Assembly (NCBI GenBank): GCA_964434165.1
Contig: CAYSUS010000005.1
Span: 62,001 to 126,000 of the forward strand
Source: CAYSUS01 sp964434165
Lineage (GTDB): Bacteria > Planctomycetota > Planctomycetia > Pirellulales > Thermoguttaceae
Direction: 5' to 3'
DNA: 64,000 nucleotides
Shown here: positions 51,024 to 60,093 of the stretch, in pieces
How positions within the stretch are numbered: the first letter of the stretch is position 1
How the letters are laid out: every line of letters starts with the position of its first letter
Position numbers and translations under genes: made by a program
The notes under the pieces: generated by a model
What the model was told of the DNA's origin: nothing
Database searches by the model: none
Seen by the model: only the letters and a program-made list of their open reading frames with translations

Positions 51024-54000
51024 ATCGCTTGTCGGCAGTACTCGCCTCCGCGCCTCCTCGGCGGGGCTGGTGCGGCTGGCGTCGAAGGGCTTGAGGCGAA
51101 AACGGTAGGAGTAGGGCTTGTTGGGCGGAAGCTGAAACTTCGGGTGCGGCCGGGCGCCCCAACTATTGTCCCCGCCCACGCCCATCTGCTGGAGGTCGAG
51201 ATTCAGCGTGACGAAGTCCCGCCGGGCCACTTCGTGCGGGTGCTTGGCGCTCTGCAGGTCGTCGGTCGTGTAGTGTAGCGCATTGACGCTCAACAGCGGC
51301 ACGCCCACGGCCAACAGGCCCACGCCGCGCCGGTTGGTCAGCGCGACCCAGCGGACGTCGGTCTTGTTACCTGTCTCCTGCGGCTCGGAGTAGGGGAAGA
51401 ACTGCTCTTCGACCGTGCCGCGATACACGTCCACACGCGCGTCCTTGCGGTCCCAGTACGTTTCCTGCGGACCGCGCCCGCACCACGCCAGGGCCTCCAG
51501 GCCGGGCCTTAAGGCCATCTGCATGCCCACCCGGGGAATCTCCGGCAGCTTCTTGCCTGAGGGCGAAAGCTTCATCTCGACGATCACGTCGCCGCTGCCC
51601 AGGACGGTGTAGCGGACCGAGCAGGTCGACTCGCCGACCGGCAGCCCGGCCTCGACGTCGATCCGCACCGCCTGGGGCGACAGCCGCTTCAACTCAACCG
51701 ATTCGACCTGCAAGTCGCGGCCCGCGTAGCGCCACACGCCGCACCGCTGCGGCATGCGGTTGCCGCGGTCGTTGTCGATCGGCGCCCGCCAGAAGTGCGG
51801 ACGGAGTGGCTCGTGAATCAGCTCGGTCTCGCCGTGCTTCAGCGAGGTCATCACGCCTTGTTCCTTGTCGAAAGCCAACGCGAAGGCGGGCGCCGTGAGA
51901 ACGGCACGGCCAGCCTCTTCGGCCAGCTTGATCTCCGGCAGGCCCCTCAGGTCGATTCTGGGCGCGGGGCTCTCCAGCGGGAGCTCAAACTGTTCCCAGG
52001 CCACCTCATGCCCGGCTGGGGCCCAGGGAGTCTCTTCCTTGAGGCGGAAGCTGAGGTTGAGGAAATACTCAACGCCGGGCTTGGCCTCGATCGGCCTCAA
52101 GTCGATCTTCACCTCGCGCCGCTGGCCCGGGCCGAGGTCGAGGTCCGCTAGCGCGCCCGACTGGAGCACGCGCCCTTCGGCCTTGATCTCCCAGACGCCC
52201 TCGACGAGGTCCTTGAGATTCGTGAAGTCGTACCAGTTCTCGATCGTGACGCTACCGGTCGTAAGGTCGGCCGGTTTGACGTGAATGTACTGGTAGATCT
52301 TCTTCACCTCGGCCAGGCCCGGGTGCGGCGTACGGTCGGCCGAGACCAGGCCGTTGCAGCAGAAGTTGTCGTCGCTGGGCGTGCCGGGCGGGCCGTAGTC
52401 GCCGCCGTAGGCCCAGAAGTAGCCCTGGCCGCCGGTCGGCTGGTGCGTGTCCGGCGCGATCGGTTTGCGCAGGGCCTGGTCGACCCAGTCCCAGATGCAG
52501 CCGCCCTGCAGGTGCTTGTTGTCGTAGATCTGCCGCCAGTAGGCCCACATGTCGCCCGAGCTGTTGCCCATCGCGTGGGAATACTCGCACATGATCAGCG
52601 GCCGGCGCTGCGGCTTGGAGGCGTACTGGCCCAGCCGGGCAGGCGGCGGGTACATGGGGCAGACAATGTCGGTGTTGGGGCCTTCGTGGGCCGGCTCCCA
52701 GTGGACGGGCCGGCTCGGATCGCGCTGGCGAATCCACCTGGCCGTGGCCGTGAAGTTGGGTCCGTCGCCGCACTCGTTGCCCATCGACCAGATGATGACC
52801 GAGGGGTGGTTCTTGTCGCGCTCGACCATGCGCCGGCTGCGGTCGAGCACGGCATCGGCCCAGTCCGGGTTCTTGCCGGCCAGGTCCCACGCCCCATGGC
52901 ACTCGCAGTTGGCCTCGTCGATGAGGTAGAGGCCGTAACGGTCGCAAAGATCGTACCACAGCGGCGTGTGGGGATAGTGGCTGGTGCGGACCGTGTTGAT
53001 GTTGTTCTGCTTCATCAGGCGGATGTCCCGGAACATCGACTCCTCGGTCACGTAGTGGCCCGTGTCGGGGTCGTGCTCGTGCCGGTTCACGCCCTTGACG
53101 AGGATCGCTCGGCCGTTGACCAGTAGCTCGCCATCCTTGATCTCCACCTCGCGAAAGCCGACGCTCGACGGGATGACCTGGAGCAGCTTGCCGTTGTCGT
53201 CCTTGAGTGTGATGAGAAGCTGGTAGAGGTAGGGGTCCTCGGCCGACCACTTGCGCGGGTTCTCAACGCGCTTTCTGCCGACGAACTCCGTGGCACGATC
53301 GGCCGCGAGTTCTTCCGGTTTGAAGGCCAGGTCCACGACCTTGTCGCCCTCGTGGTCGAGGAGCACCGCCTCGACCGCGAACCGCGCGCTGGCCTTGCCG
53401 TTGTTGCGGACCACGGTGCTGAGCGTCAGCGTGGCGTCGCGGTACTGCGAGTCGAGATCGGTCTTGGCCCAGAAGTCGGCCACGTGCACGTTCGGTGCCG
53501 ACCACAGGTAGACGTCGCGGAAGATGCCGCTTAGGCGCCAGAAGTCCTGGTCCTCGATGTACGAGCCGTCGGACCAGCGGAAGACCTGCACGGCCAAGAG
53601 GTTCTCCTGCCCGGCCGGCTTGAGGTACCTGGTGACGTTGAACTCGGCGGGCGTGCGGCTGTCCTTGCTGAAGCCGACTTTCTCTCCGTTGATCCACAAG
53701 TAGAAGGCCGACTCCACGCCGTCGAAGCACAGAAAGACCTGCCGGCCACTCCAGCCCTCGGGCACGGTGAATCGCGTGCGGTAGGAGCCGACCGGGTTGT
53801 TGTCCTCGGGCACGCGGGGCGGTGTGGGCGGTCCCCAAGGGTACTTGATATTCACGTAGATCGGGATGCCGTAGCCCTCGATTTCCATGTTCGACGGCAC
53901 GGGGATCGTCTTCCATGCCGAGTCGTCGAAGTCCGTGCGGAAGAATTCCGTCGGGCGGTCGGCCGGTTTGGGGACCCAATGGAACCGCCAATCGCCGTTG

Positions 54001-54212
54001 AGAAGCTGGAAGAACGGGGACCGCTCGCGGTCGGCCGATCGGGCGGTGGCGGCGTCGGCGAAGACCGTCATGGTCGCGTGGGGCGGTTCCTTGTTCACGC
54101 CCAGTAGCTTGGGATTCTCCCAGTCGCGGGGCTCGGCGGCTGGGGCGAACGAGATGGGCAACAGGAGGAGCATGGCCGTGCGGGCGGCGCGGGAGTGCAA
54201 CGTGACAATCAC
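50985..54212 (-). CDS. Secreted beta-galactosidase, glycoside hydrolase family 2 (LacZ type)
   Basis: 1075 residues, close to E. coli LacZ (1024), plus a signal peptide (AMLLLLPISFAPAAE). The GTG at 54212 is used because GGAGA lies upstream; an ATG at 54173 is an alternative. Domain order is sugar-binding (DWENPKLLGVNKEPPHAT, GSYRTRFTVPEGWSGRQVFL), immunoglobulin-like, then a TIM barrel with NINTVRTSHYPHTPLWYDLC. The acid/base Glu is near 478 in SMGNECGDG, and the nucleophile Glu near 543 in MCEYSHAMGN. A C-terminal domain 5 has GRGPQETYWDRK and RWVALTNRRGVGLLAVG. It releases galactose from beta-galactosides outside the cytoplasm. The last ~13 codons come from a GC-rich repeat. Confidence 0.93.
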   Translation of the reverse strand: MIVTLHSRAARTAMLLLLPISFAPAAEPRDWENPKLLGVNKEPPHATMTVFADAATARSADRERSPFFQLLNGDWRFHWVPKPADRPTEFFRTDFDDSAWKTIPVPSNMEIEGYGIPIYVNIKYPWGPPTPPRVPEDNNPVGSYRTRFTVPEGWSGRQVFLCFDGVESAFYLWINGEKVGFSKDSRTPAEFNVTRYLKPAGQENLLAVQVFRWSDGSYIEDQDFWRLSGIFRDVYLWSAPNVHVADFWAKTDLDSQYRDATLTLSTVVRNNGKASARFAVEAVLLDHEGDKVVDLAFKPEELAADRATEFVGRKRVENPRKWSAEDPYLYQLLITLKDDNGKLLQVIPSSVGFREVEIKDGELLVNGRAILVKGVNRHEHDPDTGHYVTEESMFRDIRLMKQNNINTVRTSHYPHTPLWYDLCDRYGLYLIDEANCECHGAWDLAGKNPDWADAVLDRSRRMVERDKNHPSVIIWSMGNECGDGPNFTATARWIRQRDPSRPVHWEPAHEGPNTDIVCPMYPPPARLGQYASKPQRRPLIMCEYSHAMGNSSGDMWAYWRQIYDNKHLQGGCIWDWVDQALRKPIAPDTHQPTGGQGYFWAYGGDYGPPGTPSDDNFCCNGLVSADRTPHPGLAEVKKIYQYIHVKPADLTTGSVTIENWYDFTNLKDLVEGVWEIKAEGRVLQSGALADLDLGPGQRREVKIDLRPIEAKPGVEYFLNLSFRLKEETPWAPAGHEVAWEQFELPLESPAPRIDLRGLPEIKLAEEAGRAVLTAPAFALAFDKEQGVMTSLKHGETELIHEPLRPHFWRAPIDNDRGNRMPQRCGVWRYAGRDLQVESVELKRLSPQAVRIDVEAGLPVGESTCSVRYTVLGSGDVIVEMKLSPSGKKLPEIPRVGMQMALRPGLEALAWCGRGPQETYWDRKDARVDVYRGTVEEQFFPYSEPQETGNKTDVRWVALTNRRGVGLLAVGVPLLSVNALHYTTDDLQSAKHPHEVARRDFVTLNLDLQQMGVGGDNSWGARPHPKFQLPPNKPYSYRFRLKPFDASRTSPAEEARRRVLPTSDSPGRGERRQPGA

Positions 54213-54496
54213 GGCGGGTCTCCAGGGTGCATCGGGCCGGAGGACCGGCCCTGGGGTGGCATGTGGAAGCGGCCCATCCTACCGGGCGCCACCCCAGCCA
54301 ACAAGCGCCGCGGACGCAGGACGGTGTGCTGCTCCGTCCGATGAACCATCGAAACACCGCGGCAACGCGCACTGAACGCTGCGCGGCGGATGGCCCCCTC
54401 CCGCAAGCCCGGACTTGCCGACCAACGGGCTCCCGCTGGTCGCCCTGGGTTCCTTGGCCGCGCGGGCCTCAGCAAGAGGAGACGGCGTTCGGCGAT

Positions 54497-54877
54497 TCAG
54501 CGTGGCTGGCGAGGCTCGAACCGGCCGTGGATCGCGTCGTCGCGCGTGGCGAAACAGGGGAAGCGATCGTCGAGCCGGCAGACCCGCAGCGCCATGAGAT
54601 TGTTCTCGGACAGCCCGCAGATACGGAGGTGGCCGCCGGCCACGGTCGCCCGCTTCAGAAGCAGGACGAGCTGCCCGATCAGGTAGCTGAAGAGGATCGG
54701 AACCTCGTCCATCTGGAGGATGACGTGGGAGGTGCCGTGCTGCTGGGCGAGGGACCAGACCCATTCGGCTACCGGCGGGGTCTCCGGGTAGCTGTGGTCG
54801 GGACACCGCACCCGGACCACGAGCCAGTCGCCGGCCCGCTCGGCGTCGAGTTGCCATCCTGGGACGAGTTCGAGCAT
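54497..54877 (-). CDS. STAS-domain protein (anti-anti-sigma-like)
   Basis: 126 residues from the ATG at 54877 (LELVPGWQLDAERAGDWLVV). It shows the STAS pattern of strand, helix, strand: HVILQMDEVPILFSYLIGQL, LLLKRATVAGGHLRICGLSE, ALRVCRLDDRFPCFATRDDA. The ending CRLDDxFPCxATRDDA is characteristic of planctomycete STAS proteins. Anti-anti-sigma factors bind anti-sigma kinases; the conserved phosphorylatable Ser position appears to be the S of FSYLIG, but this is uncertain. No partner kinase gene is adjacent. The 285 bases to the beta-galactosidase start hold no gene. Confidence 0.8.
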   Translation of the reverse strand: MLELVPGWQLDAERAGDWLVVRVRCPDHSYPETPPVAEWVWSLAQQHGTSHVILQMDEVPILFSYLIGQLVLLLKRATVAGGHLRICGLSENNLMALRVCRLDDRFPCFATRDDAIHGRFEPRQPR

Positions 54878-55010
54878 CGTGCACCTGGTTTTGACGGGGC
54901 CCTGCCCAACCGTGGGGAATGGAGCCACCTAGCCTTTGAGAATACCTCGTGGCCGGCGTTTGGATAACCCCGCCGCAGGGTCGATCTGCCCTTCCCCGAC
55001 GGGCGCCGCC

Positions 55011-55460
55011 TCATGGGGCGGCTTCGATACGGGCTCGAAGGAACCGGGCGAGCCCCTCGGGGTCATCGGTCCCAATGCGGGTAGTCCTGCTGCTTTGCTG
55101 GATGACCACGCAATCGAACCCCCACAAGTTGTAGGTCCAGCCGCGCATCGGTACGTAATGGACGCCCCAACCGTCAAGGAAGTTCGTACGACCGGGCTCG
55201 ACCGCGGTGATCTCGGCGTATGGGATCCGTTTGTGGATCAGCGGGATGGGGCCGAAGCGGATCGCCAGGTGCTCGCCCTCATCCTGGACCGTGAGGTAGC
55301 GGAACGCCTCGGCGCTTAGCAAGAGGATCGCCAGCGTCGCGGTGAGGATGACCGTGCCGAGCGGGTTGCCCGCCAGCACCCACAGCAGCGGAAGGAAGGC
55401 AAGTACGCTCAGATAGATCACCCAGTGCAAGCGTCCGTGTTGCGTGTGGGAGTACTGCAT
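55011..55460 (-). CDS. Small membrane protein with PH-like domain
   Basis: 149 residues from the ATG at 55460 (the frame is open to 55649 but GC-rich and featureless). Two adjacent membrane spans (WVIYLSVLAFLPLLWVLAG and TVILTATLAILLLSAEAFRY, residues ~13-55) are followed by a ~90-residue beta-rich domain: LAIRFGPIPLIHKRIPYAEI, WGFDCVVIQQSSRTTRIG, LARFLRARIEA. This resembles the bacterial PH-like (bPH) membrane proteins; the protein at 61594 has a comparable C-terminal domain. The function is unknown. Confidence 0.7.
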   Translation of the reverse strand: MQYSHTQHGRLHWVIYLSVLAFLPLLWVLAGNPLGTVILTATLAILLLSAEAFRYLTVQDEGEHLAIRFGPIPLIHKRIPYAEITAVEPGRTNFLDGWGVHYVPMRGWTYNLWGFDCVVIQQSSRTTRIGTDDPEGLARFLRARIEAAP

Positions 55461-55648
55461 GGCGGGGTCTCCGGTGTGGGCGACGCGTGCATGGAGCGGC
55501 TCCTTCGGGATCGGGCCCGAGCGATCGGGGGCCTGCCCGCGCTCGGTCTTCCCTGTAGTTCGGCTGCCGCGGGCGGAGATTGAACCTTCAGGAGCCACAC
55601 TCGGCCGCGCCCGAGCGGGTTGCGACGGAGCATGCCGCACAGCCCGCA

Positions 55649-56422
55649 CTAGTGATAGACGATCGTCTCGGGGAGCTGCTTGCGCAGGGCGGCCGCGCCC
55701 TGCTCGGTGACCTGGGTGTCGAGCAGGTAAAGGTGCTTCAGGCGATCGAGCTTGGCGAGGTGGGCGAGGCCCTCGTCATCCACGTGCGTGCCGGAGAGGT
55801 CGAGGACCTCGAGATTCTCCAGGCCGGAGAGGGGCTCCAGGCCGGCGCTCGTCACGTTGGTCTCGCGTAGGAAAAGCACCTTGACACGCGACAGTGCAGT
55901 GAGGTGCTCCATGCCGGCGTCGGTAACGTTGGTCCGGGTGAGATAGAGCGTCGTGAGCCGGGGCAGGGCGGAGACGTACACGAGCCCGTCATCGCCCACC
56001 TCCGTCATGGTCAGGTACAGCGTCTCCAGCGAGCCGAGGCCGAGCAGGTGCTTCATGCCGTCGTCCGTGACCCGGGTCTCGACCAGGTCGAGGGCCTTGA
56101 GATGATCGAGGCCCACCAGATGTCCCAACTCGGCGTCGTTGACCAGGTGGCGGTTGAAGAAGACGAGGACGACGTTGCCGTCCTGGTCCAGGTTGACGTT
56201 GCGTATGGAGGGGATGTCCTGGAGCTTCCGAGACGTCGCCTCTCCCCCGATGCCCTCGGCGTCGGCCTCGGTGGCGTGCGGTAGGGAGCTTCCCGAGGTG
56301 CCCACGAACTGGAAGGCGTCGCAGCCGCCGAAGCAGCCCAGTCCGAGCAGCGCAAAATACTGGCAGATCGCAGCGGGGACGGATCGTGCGGGACGGAGGC
56401 GGTCGGATACCGTGAGGGGCAT
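55649..56422 (-). CDS. Leucine-rich-repeat lipoprotein
   Basis: 257 residues. A hydrophobic N-terminal stretch ends in a possible lipobox (GCFGGC, Cys34). From residue ~85 to 245 there are seven repeats of ~24 residues with the pattern LxxLxxLxLxxTxVTDxGLxxL: LKALDLVETRVTDDGMKHLL, LETLYLTMTEVGDDGLVYVS, LTTLYLTRTNVTDAGMEHLT, VKVLFLRETNVTSAGLEPLS, LEVLDLSGTHVDDEGLAHLA, LKHLYLLDTQVTEQGAAALR. This is the bacterial LRR type frequent in Planctomycetota. It probably mediates protein binding at the cell envelope. Confidence 0.85.
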   Translation of the reverse strand: MPLTVSDRLRPARSVPAAICQYFALLGLGCFGGCDAFQFVGTSGSSLPHATEADAEGIGGEATSRKLQDIPSIRNVNLDQDGNVVLVFFNRHLVNDAELGHLVGLDHLKALDLVETRVTDDGMKHLLGLGSLETLYLTMTEVGDDGLVYVSALPRLTTLYLTRTNVTDAGMEHLTALSRVKVLFLRETNVTSAGLEPLSGLENLEVLDLSGTHVDDEGLAHLAKLDRLKHLYLLDTQVTEQGAAALRKQLPETIVYH

Positions 56423-56988
56423 GCAGAGGGGCAGTCGGGCGGGTTCGTGGGGGCGGGATATTCGGCCAGCCCCGGCGGAGGTCCATCGAAGTCGGCCACA
56501 GTCCTCATCTTACTCCGGATGAGCCGTCACTGCCATTGAGAAACCCGGGGGGCGTTGCTCCGCCTGGGAGTACGTGGATTTCCACATCTTGAGGCATTTT
56601 GCGGGCCCCCGCTCTTCATGACGCAAATCGGGGGAGCTAAAATGCCGGACAACTTGGGGGAGGCTGGATGTTGACCCTCAGGGAGCGGCGACGGCCGCGC
56701 CGTCGCGTGGAGCGGCTGACGACACGTCGGCCGGTATAGCCCCTCCGTATCTCTGAAGCTCAATACGACATGCGAGCCCCGCCACCTGCCGAGTGCTCCC
56801 GCCCTAAGACACCCCTGCGGATTGTTTCGCGGCGACCTTACTGAAGGTACCTGACCTCGGGAAAGCGGTCGGTTGTCCCCCTCAAGCGCGTGCGGCCTGG
56901 TTCGGTCGGCGCCCGAGTCCGTCGAGGACCGGGCCCGCAAGGCCCCAGGCCGGGTTATGAATTCGTTTTTGTTGCAGGAGTGGCAGTC
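56423..56988. other. Intergenic region with a long hairpin, no gene
   Basis: 566 bases without a convincing gene. It contains a long imperfect hairpin at 56593-56646: outer arms GGCATTTT / AAAATGCC, inner arms CCCCCG / CGGGGG, and a 17-base loop. This could be a terminator, a repeat or the stem of an RNA. AGGAG at 56976-56980 is the ribosome-binding site of the cold-shock gene; TATGAA at 56956 is a weak -10. Confidence 0.55.
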
Positions 56989-57186
56989 ATGCCCGAAGGT
57001 ACCATCAAGAAGATCGTCACGGACAAGGGGTTTGGATTCATCTCCGGGGACCGGGGAGACCTCTTCTTCCACCACTCGGCTTTGCAGGACGCGCAGATCG
57101 AGTCGCTGAGGATCGGCCAGACCGTCGAGTACGACGAGACCGACGGGCCGAAGGGTCCGCGGGCCGAGAACGTACGGCTCGTTTAG
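56989..57186 (+). CDS. cspA: Cold-shock domain protein (CspA family)
   Basis: 65 residues, the usual size of a single cold-shock domain. The RNA-binding motifs are RNP1 KGFGFIS (residues 14-20) and RNP2 DLFFHHSAL (residues 24-32). It starts PEGTIKKIVTDKGFGFI and ends with GPRAENVRLV. Such proteins bind single-stranded RNA and act as RNA chaperones. The ATG at 56989 has AGGAG 8 bases upstream. The 16 bp tandem array begins immediately after its stop codon. Confidence 0.95.
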   Translation: MPEGTIKKIVTDKGFGFISGDRGDLFFHHSALQDAQIESLRIGQTVEYDETDGPKGPRAENVRLV

Positions 57187-57234
57187 CCGGCGACCTTGCT
57201 CGCCGGCGACCTTGCTCGCCGGCGACCTTGCCAG
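57187..57234 (+). repeat. 16 bp tandem repeat directly after cold-shock gene
   Basis: CCGGCGACCTTGCTCG at 57187-57202 and 57203-57218, and a third copy with the last three bases changed at 57219-57234. The first base follows the TAG stop codon. Confidence 0.9.
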
Positions 57235-57260
57235 GCGAGCGGGTTTGAAGAAGCCGCAGC

Positions 57261-57698
57261 CTACGTATCGGCCGCGATCGGAGAAAGGACGGAGCGGAGG
57301 AATCGTCCTCCGCTCTCGTACCAGCCCTGCTTCGTGAAGCGGCACCAGTTCAGATCGATCAGAAACGCGATCCACTGGCCGTTGCCGGCCTCCAGCGAGG
57401 CGATCATCCTCCGGTGGCTGAGCGGTTTGGCGTGGTAGAATCCCAGCCCGCGCTCCGACAAGTGCTTTCCGACCACGACGATCGACTCCCCCTCGGGAGT
57501 CTGCCCGTCGCCGTTGACGGGTGTGAGGTGGATCAGATGCGGGAACGGGTAGCGCTGCTCGCGGCGCCGCTCGACGAGTTGCCCTTTGGGGAACAGGGTC
57601 GCCAGGAGCCCCGCTACCTGGGCTTGAACCTCTTCGTCCGGCGACTCTCCGCTTTCTGGCATGGTTTCGAACGGGGCCTGGTTGTGCAGCGTCTTCAT
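57261..57698 (-). CDS. PilZ-domain protein
   Basis: 145 residues from the ATG at 57698, supported by GAGGTG upstream; a GTG at 57730 is an alternative. The PilZ-type signature starts RRREQRYPFPHLIHLTPVNG, with the RxxxR c-di-GMP-binding motif (RREQR) around residues 45-49. It continues with GESIVVVGKHLSERGLGFYH, where the usual D/NxSxxG is present as HLSERG. The C-terminal half (WCRFTKQGWYESGGRF) is a typical planctomycete variant. It may bind cyclic di-GMP or be a degenerate member. It is cytosolic, convergent with the cold-shock gene. Confidence 0.75.
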   Translation of the reverse strand: MKTLHNQAPFETMPESGESPDEEVQAQVAGLLATLFPKGQLVERRREQRYPFPHLIHLTPVNGDGQTPEGESIVVVGKHLSERGLGFYHAKPLSHRRMIASLEAGNGQWIAFLIDLNWCRFTKQGWYESGGRFLRSVLSPIAADT

Positions 57699-58104
57699 TG
57701 CCACCTCTTCCAATGCAGGCGAAGTCACGTGGTCCTCCCCGTTGGGGGGGCGCGCGGTGGGAATCGGAGACGCGGGGACGCGGCAGGCCTTGCGAAGACC
57801 GCGGGGCGAACGCCCGTGCGGCAGTCGCACGTCCCGGTCGCTGCGGACGAACCGGCGCGCCGGCCCACCCCCGCTTGATCGCAAAGGGTTTTCCTCCCGT
57901 AGCTACCCGCAACGGCATCGTGCAGAAGCACCGCACGGAAAGTCGAGACGAGCGCTGAGACGGCCGCCAGCCGGGCGACCATCACAAGCGTAGGTCAGGC
58001 TCCCAGCGCGGTCAAATGACGGAGCCGCGTCCGCGGGTCAAGCACGTCCGGCCGCCAGTGCATCCGGCACGACGAGTCCCGCCGGAACCGAGCGCGGAGC
58101 CGTA
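57699..58104. other. 406-base region without a recognised gene
   Basis: This lies between the PilZ gene start and the stop of the TPR gene, both on the minus strand. Open frames here lack start signals and family motifs. No hairpin terminator or promoter pair stands out. Confidence 0.5.
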
Positions 58105-59820
58105 TCAGGGCTTGCCGGAGGCGGGCAGGACCGCTCCTTCCCGGCCCGAAACGATCGGATCGGCCTGGGCACGCCGCCGCACGCGCGCGGCCTCGGCATG
58201 GCGGCCCTGGGATTCCAGACGACGCACCCACTGGTCGTAGCCGAAGCAGATGTTTGCCACCAGGTCCTCGTGCAGCCGGTCGGGAGCCCCTCCGAGCTTC
58301 GTCCTCCGAATGGCCTCCCGGTAGTTCCCGTCGCGGAACGCCGGCGCGGCCCAGCGCATCGCGGCCGCACGCCGGTTTTCGTGCAGCATCGCGGAATCGG
58401 GCTGGGCCGCCAGGGCCCGATTCCAGACGGCCAGGGCCGCCTCAAAGCGGGCCTCGTCCACCAGGCGCAGTGCGTGGTCGTTCAGGGCCGCCGCCTCCAC
58501 GCGGAGCACGTCTCCCCCGGCGCCGAGACGGCGACGCATTTCGGCCAGCACTCCGAACGCCTCTTCGGTGCGCCCGGCTTGGAGACGTTGCCTCGCCCAG
58601 CGGTCGAACACGCCGAGCAGGGCCTGACGGAAATACGCCGAGTCGGGCTGCTCCGCCGCGGCCCCCGCGAGCAGATCGACGGCCTCCTCGAACCGGCCCT
58701 CCCGGCAGAGACGCTCCGACCGCTCGTGATGCACGTGGACCAGGTTCGCCCCGAACGTGGCGTAGCTCGGATCGAGCGCGATCCCCCGCCGCAACAGCGC
58801 CGCGGCCTCGGCGTAGCGACCTTGGCGCCCCAGGGCGATCGCCCAGTTGTTCATCGTCGCCAGGAGGTTGCCGCGCGCGGTGGCGTTGTTCGGATCGAGG
58901 CGCAGGGCCTTGGCATTGGCCGCAAGTGCCTCCTCGAAACGCCCCTCGGACAGCCGGTCCACGCCCCGGTTGTAGTAGATCGTGGCGACCAGTTGGGCCG
59001 CAGACACCTCGCGGCGGGCGGAGGCGCCCGTGGTGTGTCGGAAGCCGGTTGTCCGGGCCACGGCCTCCGCCTGCCGCTTGGGATCGTCCTTCAACTCGAA
59101 CCAGCGGGGGCAGGTCGTCTCGACGTCGAGCGTCCTTTCGGGTAGGACCAGCCGGCTCATGGCGTGGCCCGGGACCTCCAGCCCCCGCGCGGTCAGCGAG
59201 AACCGCTCGCACAGCGAGTTGAACAGGACCGAGGCGGTGACGCAATTGAAGCGGCCGTGGTCCAGCGCCTCGCCCGGATCGCTGGCGCCCAGGTCGTAGC
59301 CGCCGCGAAGGATCGTTCGGTGCATGAACTCGAACACCGCCCTGGCCCGGGCCATCGGCTCGACGGCGGCCTTGCCCGAGTTGGCCAGCTCGTCGGCCAG
59401 GGCTTCGAGTCGGGCCTCGTATCGGGCGACCACGCGGGCGTCGGTCTCGCCCGCGGCAATCAGCGCGGCCGCAAGCAGGCTGTGATCATCGAGCCGGCCG
59501 TCAGCCGCGTCGGCAAAGAGCGACTGTTCAAGGGCGGAAAGACTGCCCTCATAAGAACAGAAGGGGTGCGGCGACGGCGACGGCGAAAGGAACGTCTCGC
59601 ATGGAGCCGGGGTCGCGCTGGCGGGCCGCCGAATGGCGGTCTCCAACTCGGGCACCTCGGCGCGGGAGCCCGCACGGAGGTCGGAGCATGCCAGCGCGAG
59701 CCACGCCAGGGTCAGGGCGATCCACGCCGGGCCGCGTCGGCGCGCGCAAACGCGAGCCGTGCCGTGTCGGGCCGGTGCCTGCCGGCGGTGCGGATCGTGA
59801 GGGTCGAGCGGGGCGCGCAT
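58105..59820 (-). CDS. Transglutaminase-like protein with tetratricopeptide repeats
   Basis: 571 residues. The ATG at 59820 precedes a basic stretch and one hydrophobic segment (AWIALTLAWLALACS, residues ~32-46), probably a signal anchor or lipoprotein signal. Residues ~90-260 resemble the SirB1/transglutaminase-like domain: FMHRTILRGGYDLGASDPG, HGRFNCVTASVLFNSLCERF with a candidate catalytic Cys, and LEVPGHAMSRLVLPE with a candidate His. From ~280 to 560 there are about eight TPR units (YYNRGVDRLSEGRFEEALAA, NNWAIALGRQGRYAEAAALL, SERLCREGRFEEAVDLL, DHALRLVDEARFEAALAVW). The gene may assist envelope protein processing or assembly; no partner is obvious. Confidence 0.78.
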   Translation of the reverse strand: MRAPLDPHDPHRRQAPARHGTARVCARRRGPAWIALTLAWLALACSDLRAGSRAEVPELETAIRRPASATPAPCETFLSPSPSPHPFCSYEGSLSALEQSLFADAADGRLDDHSLLAAALIAAGETDARVVARYEARLEALADELANSGKAAVEPMARARAVFEFMHRTILRGGYDLGASDPGEALDHGRFNCVTASVLFNSLCERFSLTARGLEVPGHAMSRLVLPERTLDVETTCPRWFELKDDPKRQAEAVARTTGFRHTTGASARREVSAAQLVATIYYNRGVDRLSEGRFEEALAANAKALRLDPNNATARGNLLATMNNWAIALGRQGRYAEAAALLRRGIALDPSYATFGANLVHVHHERSERLCREGRFEEAVDLLAGAAAEQPDSAYFRQALLGVFDRWARQRLQAGRTEEAFGVLAEMRRRLGAGGDVLRVEAAALNDHALRLVDEARFEAALAVWNRALAAQPDSAMLHENRRAAAMRWAAPAFRDGNYREAIRRTKLGGAPDRLHEDLVANICFGYDQWVRRLESQGRHAEAARVRRRAQADPIVSGREGAVLPASGKP

Positions 59821-60093
59821 CGGGGGCTCCTGGTCGCCTGAAGACCAGACGCAACAACCCTACGTTGCGAAAACGCCCCATGCGCCCGGCAGAGGACGCC
59901 GCGCGCGAAGATTTTGCGATTGGGAGTCTTGTGGCGAGGAAGAAGAGTCTTGCGCCGGGCAGGGGGCGGGCCCGCAGCGATTTCCGCGCCTCGCTTCTCG
60001 ACCAGAACACCTCGGGGGATTCCGGGAGAAGGGGGGAGAGCTCTTTCCCCTCGCAGAATCGTGCACGGCTACTTGGGGAGGGATCGGCGGCTG

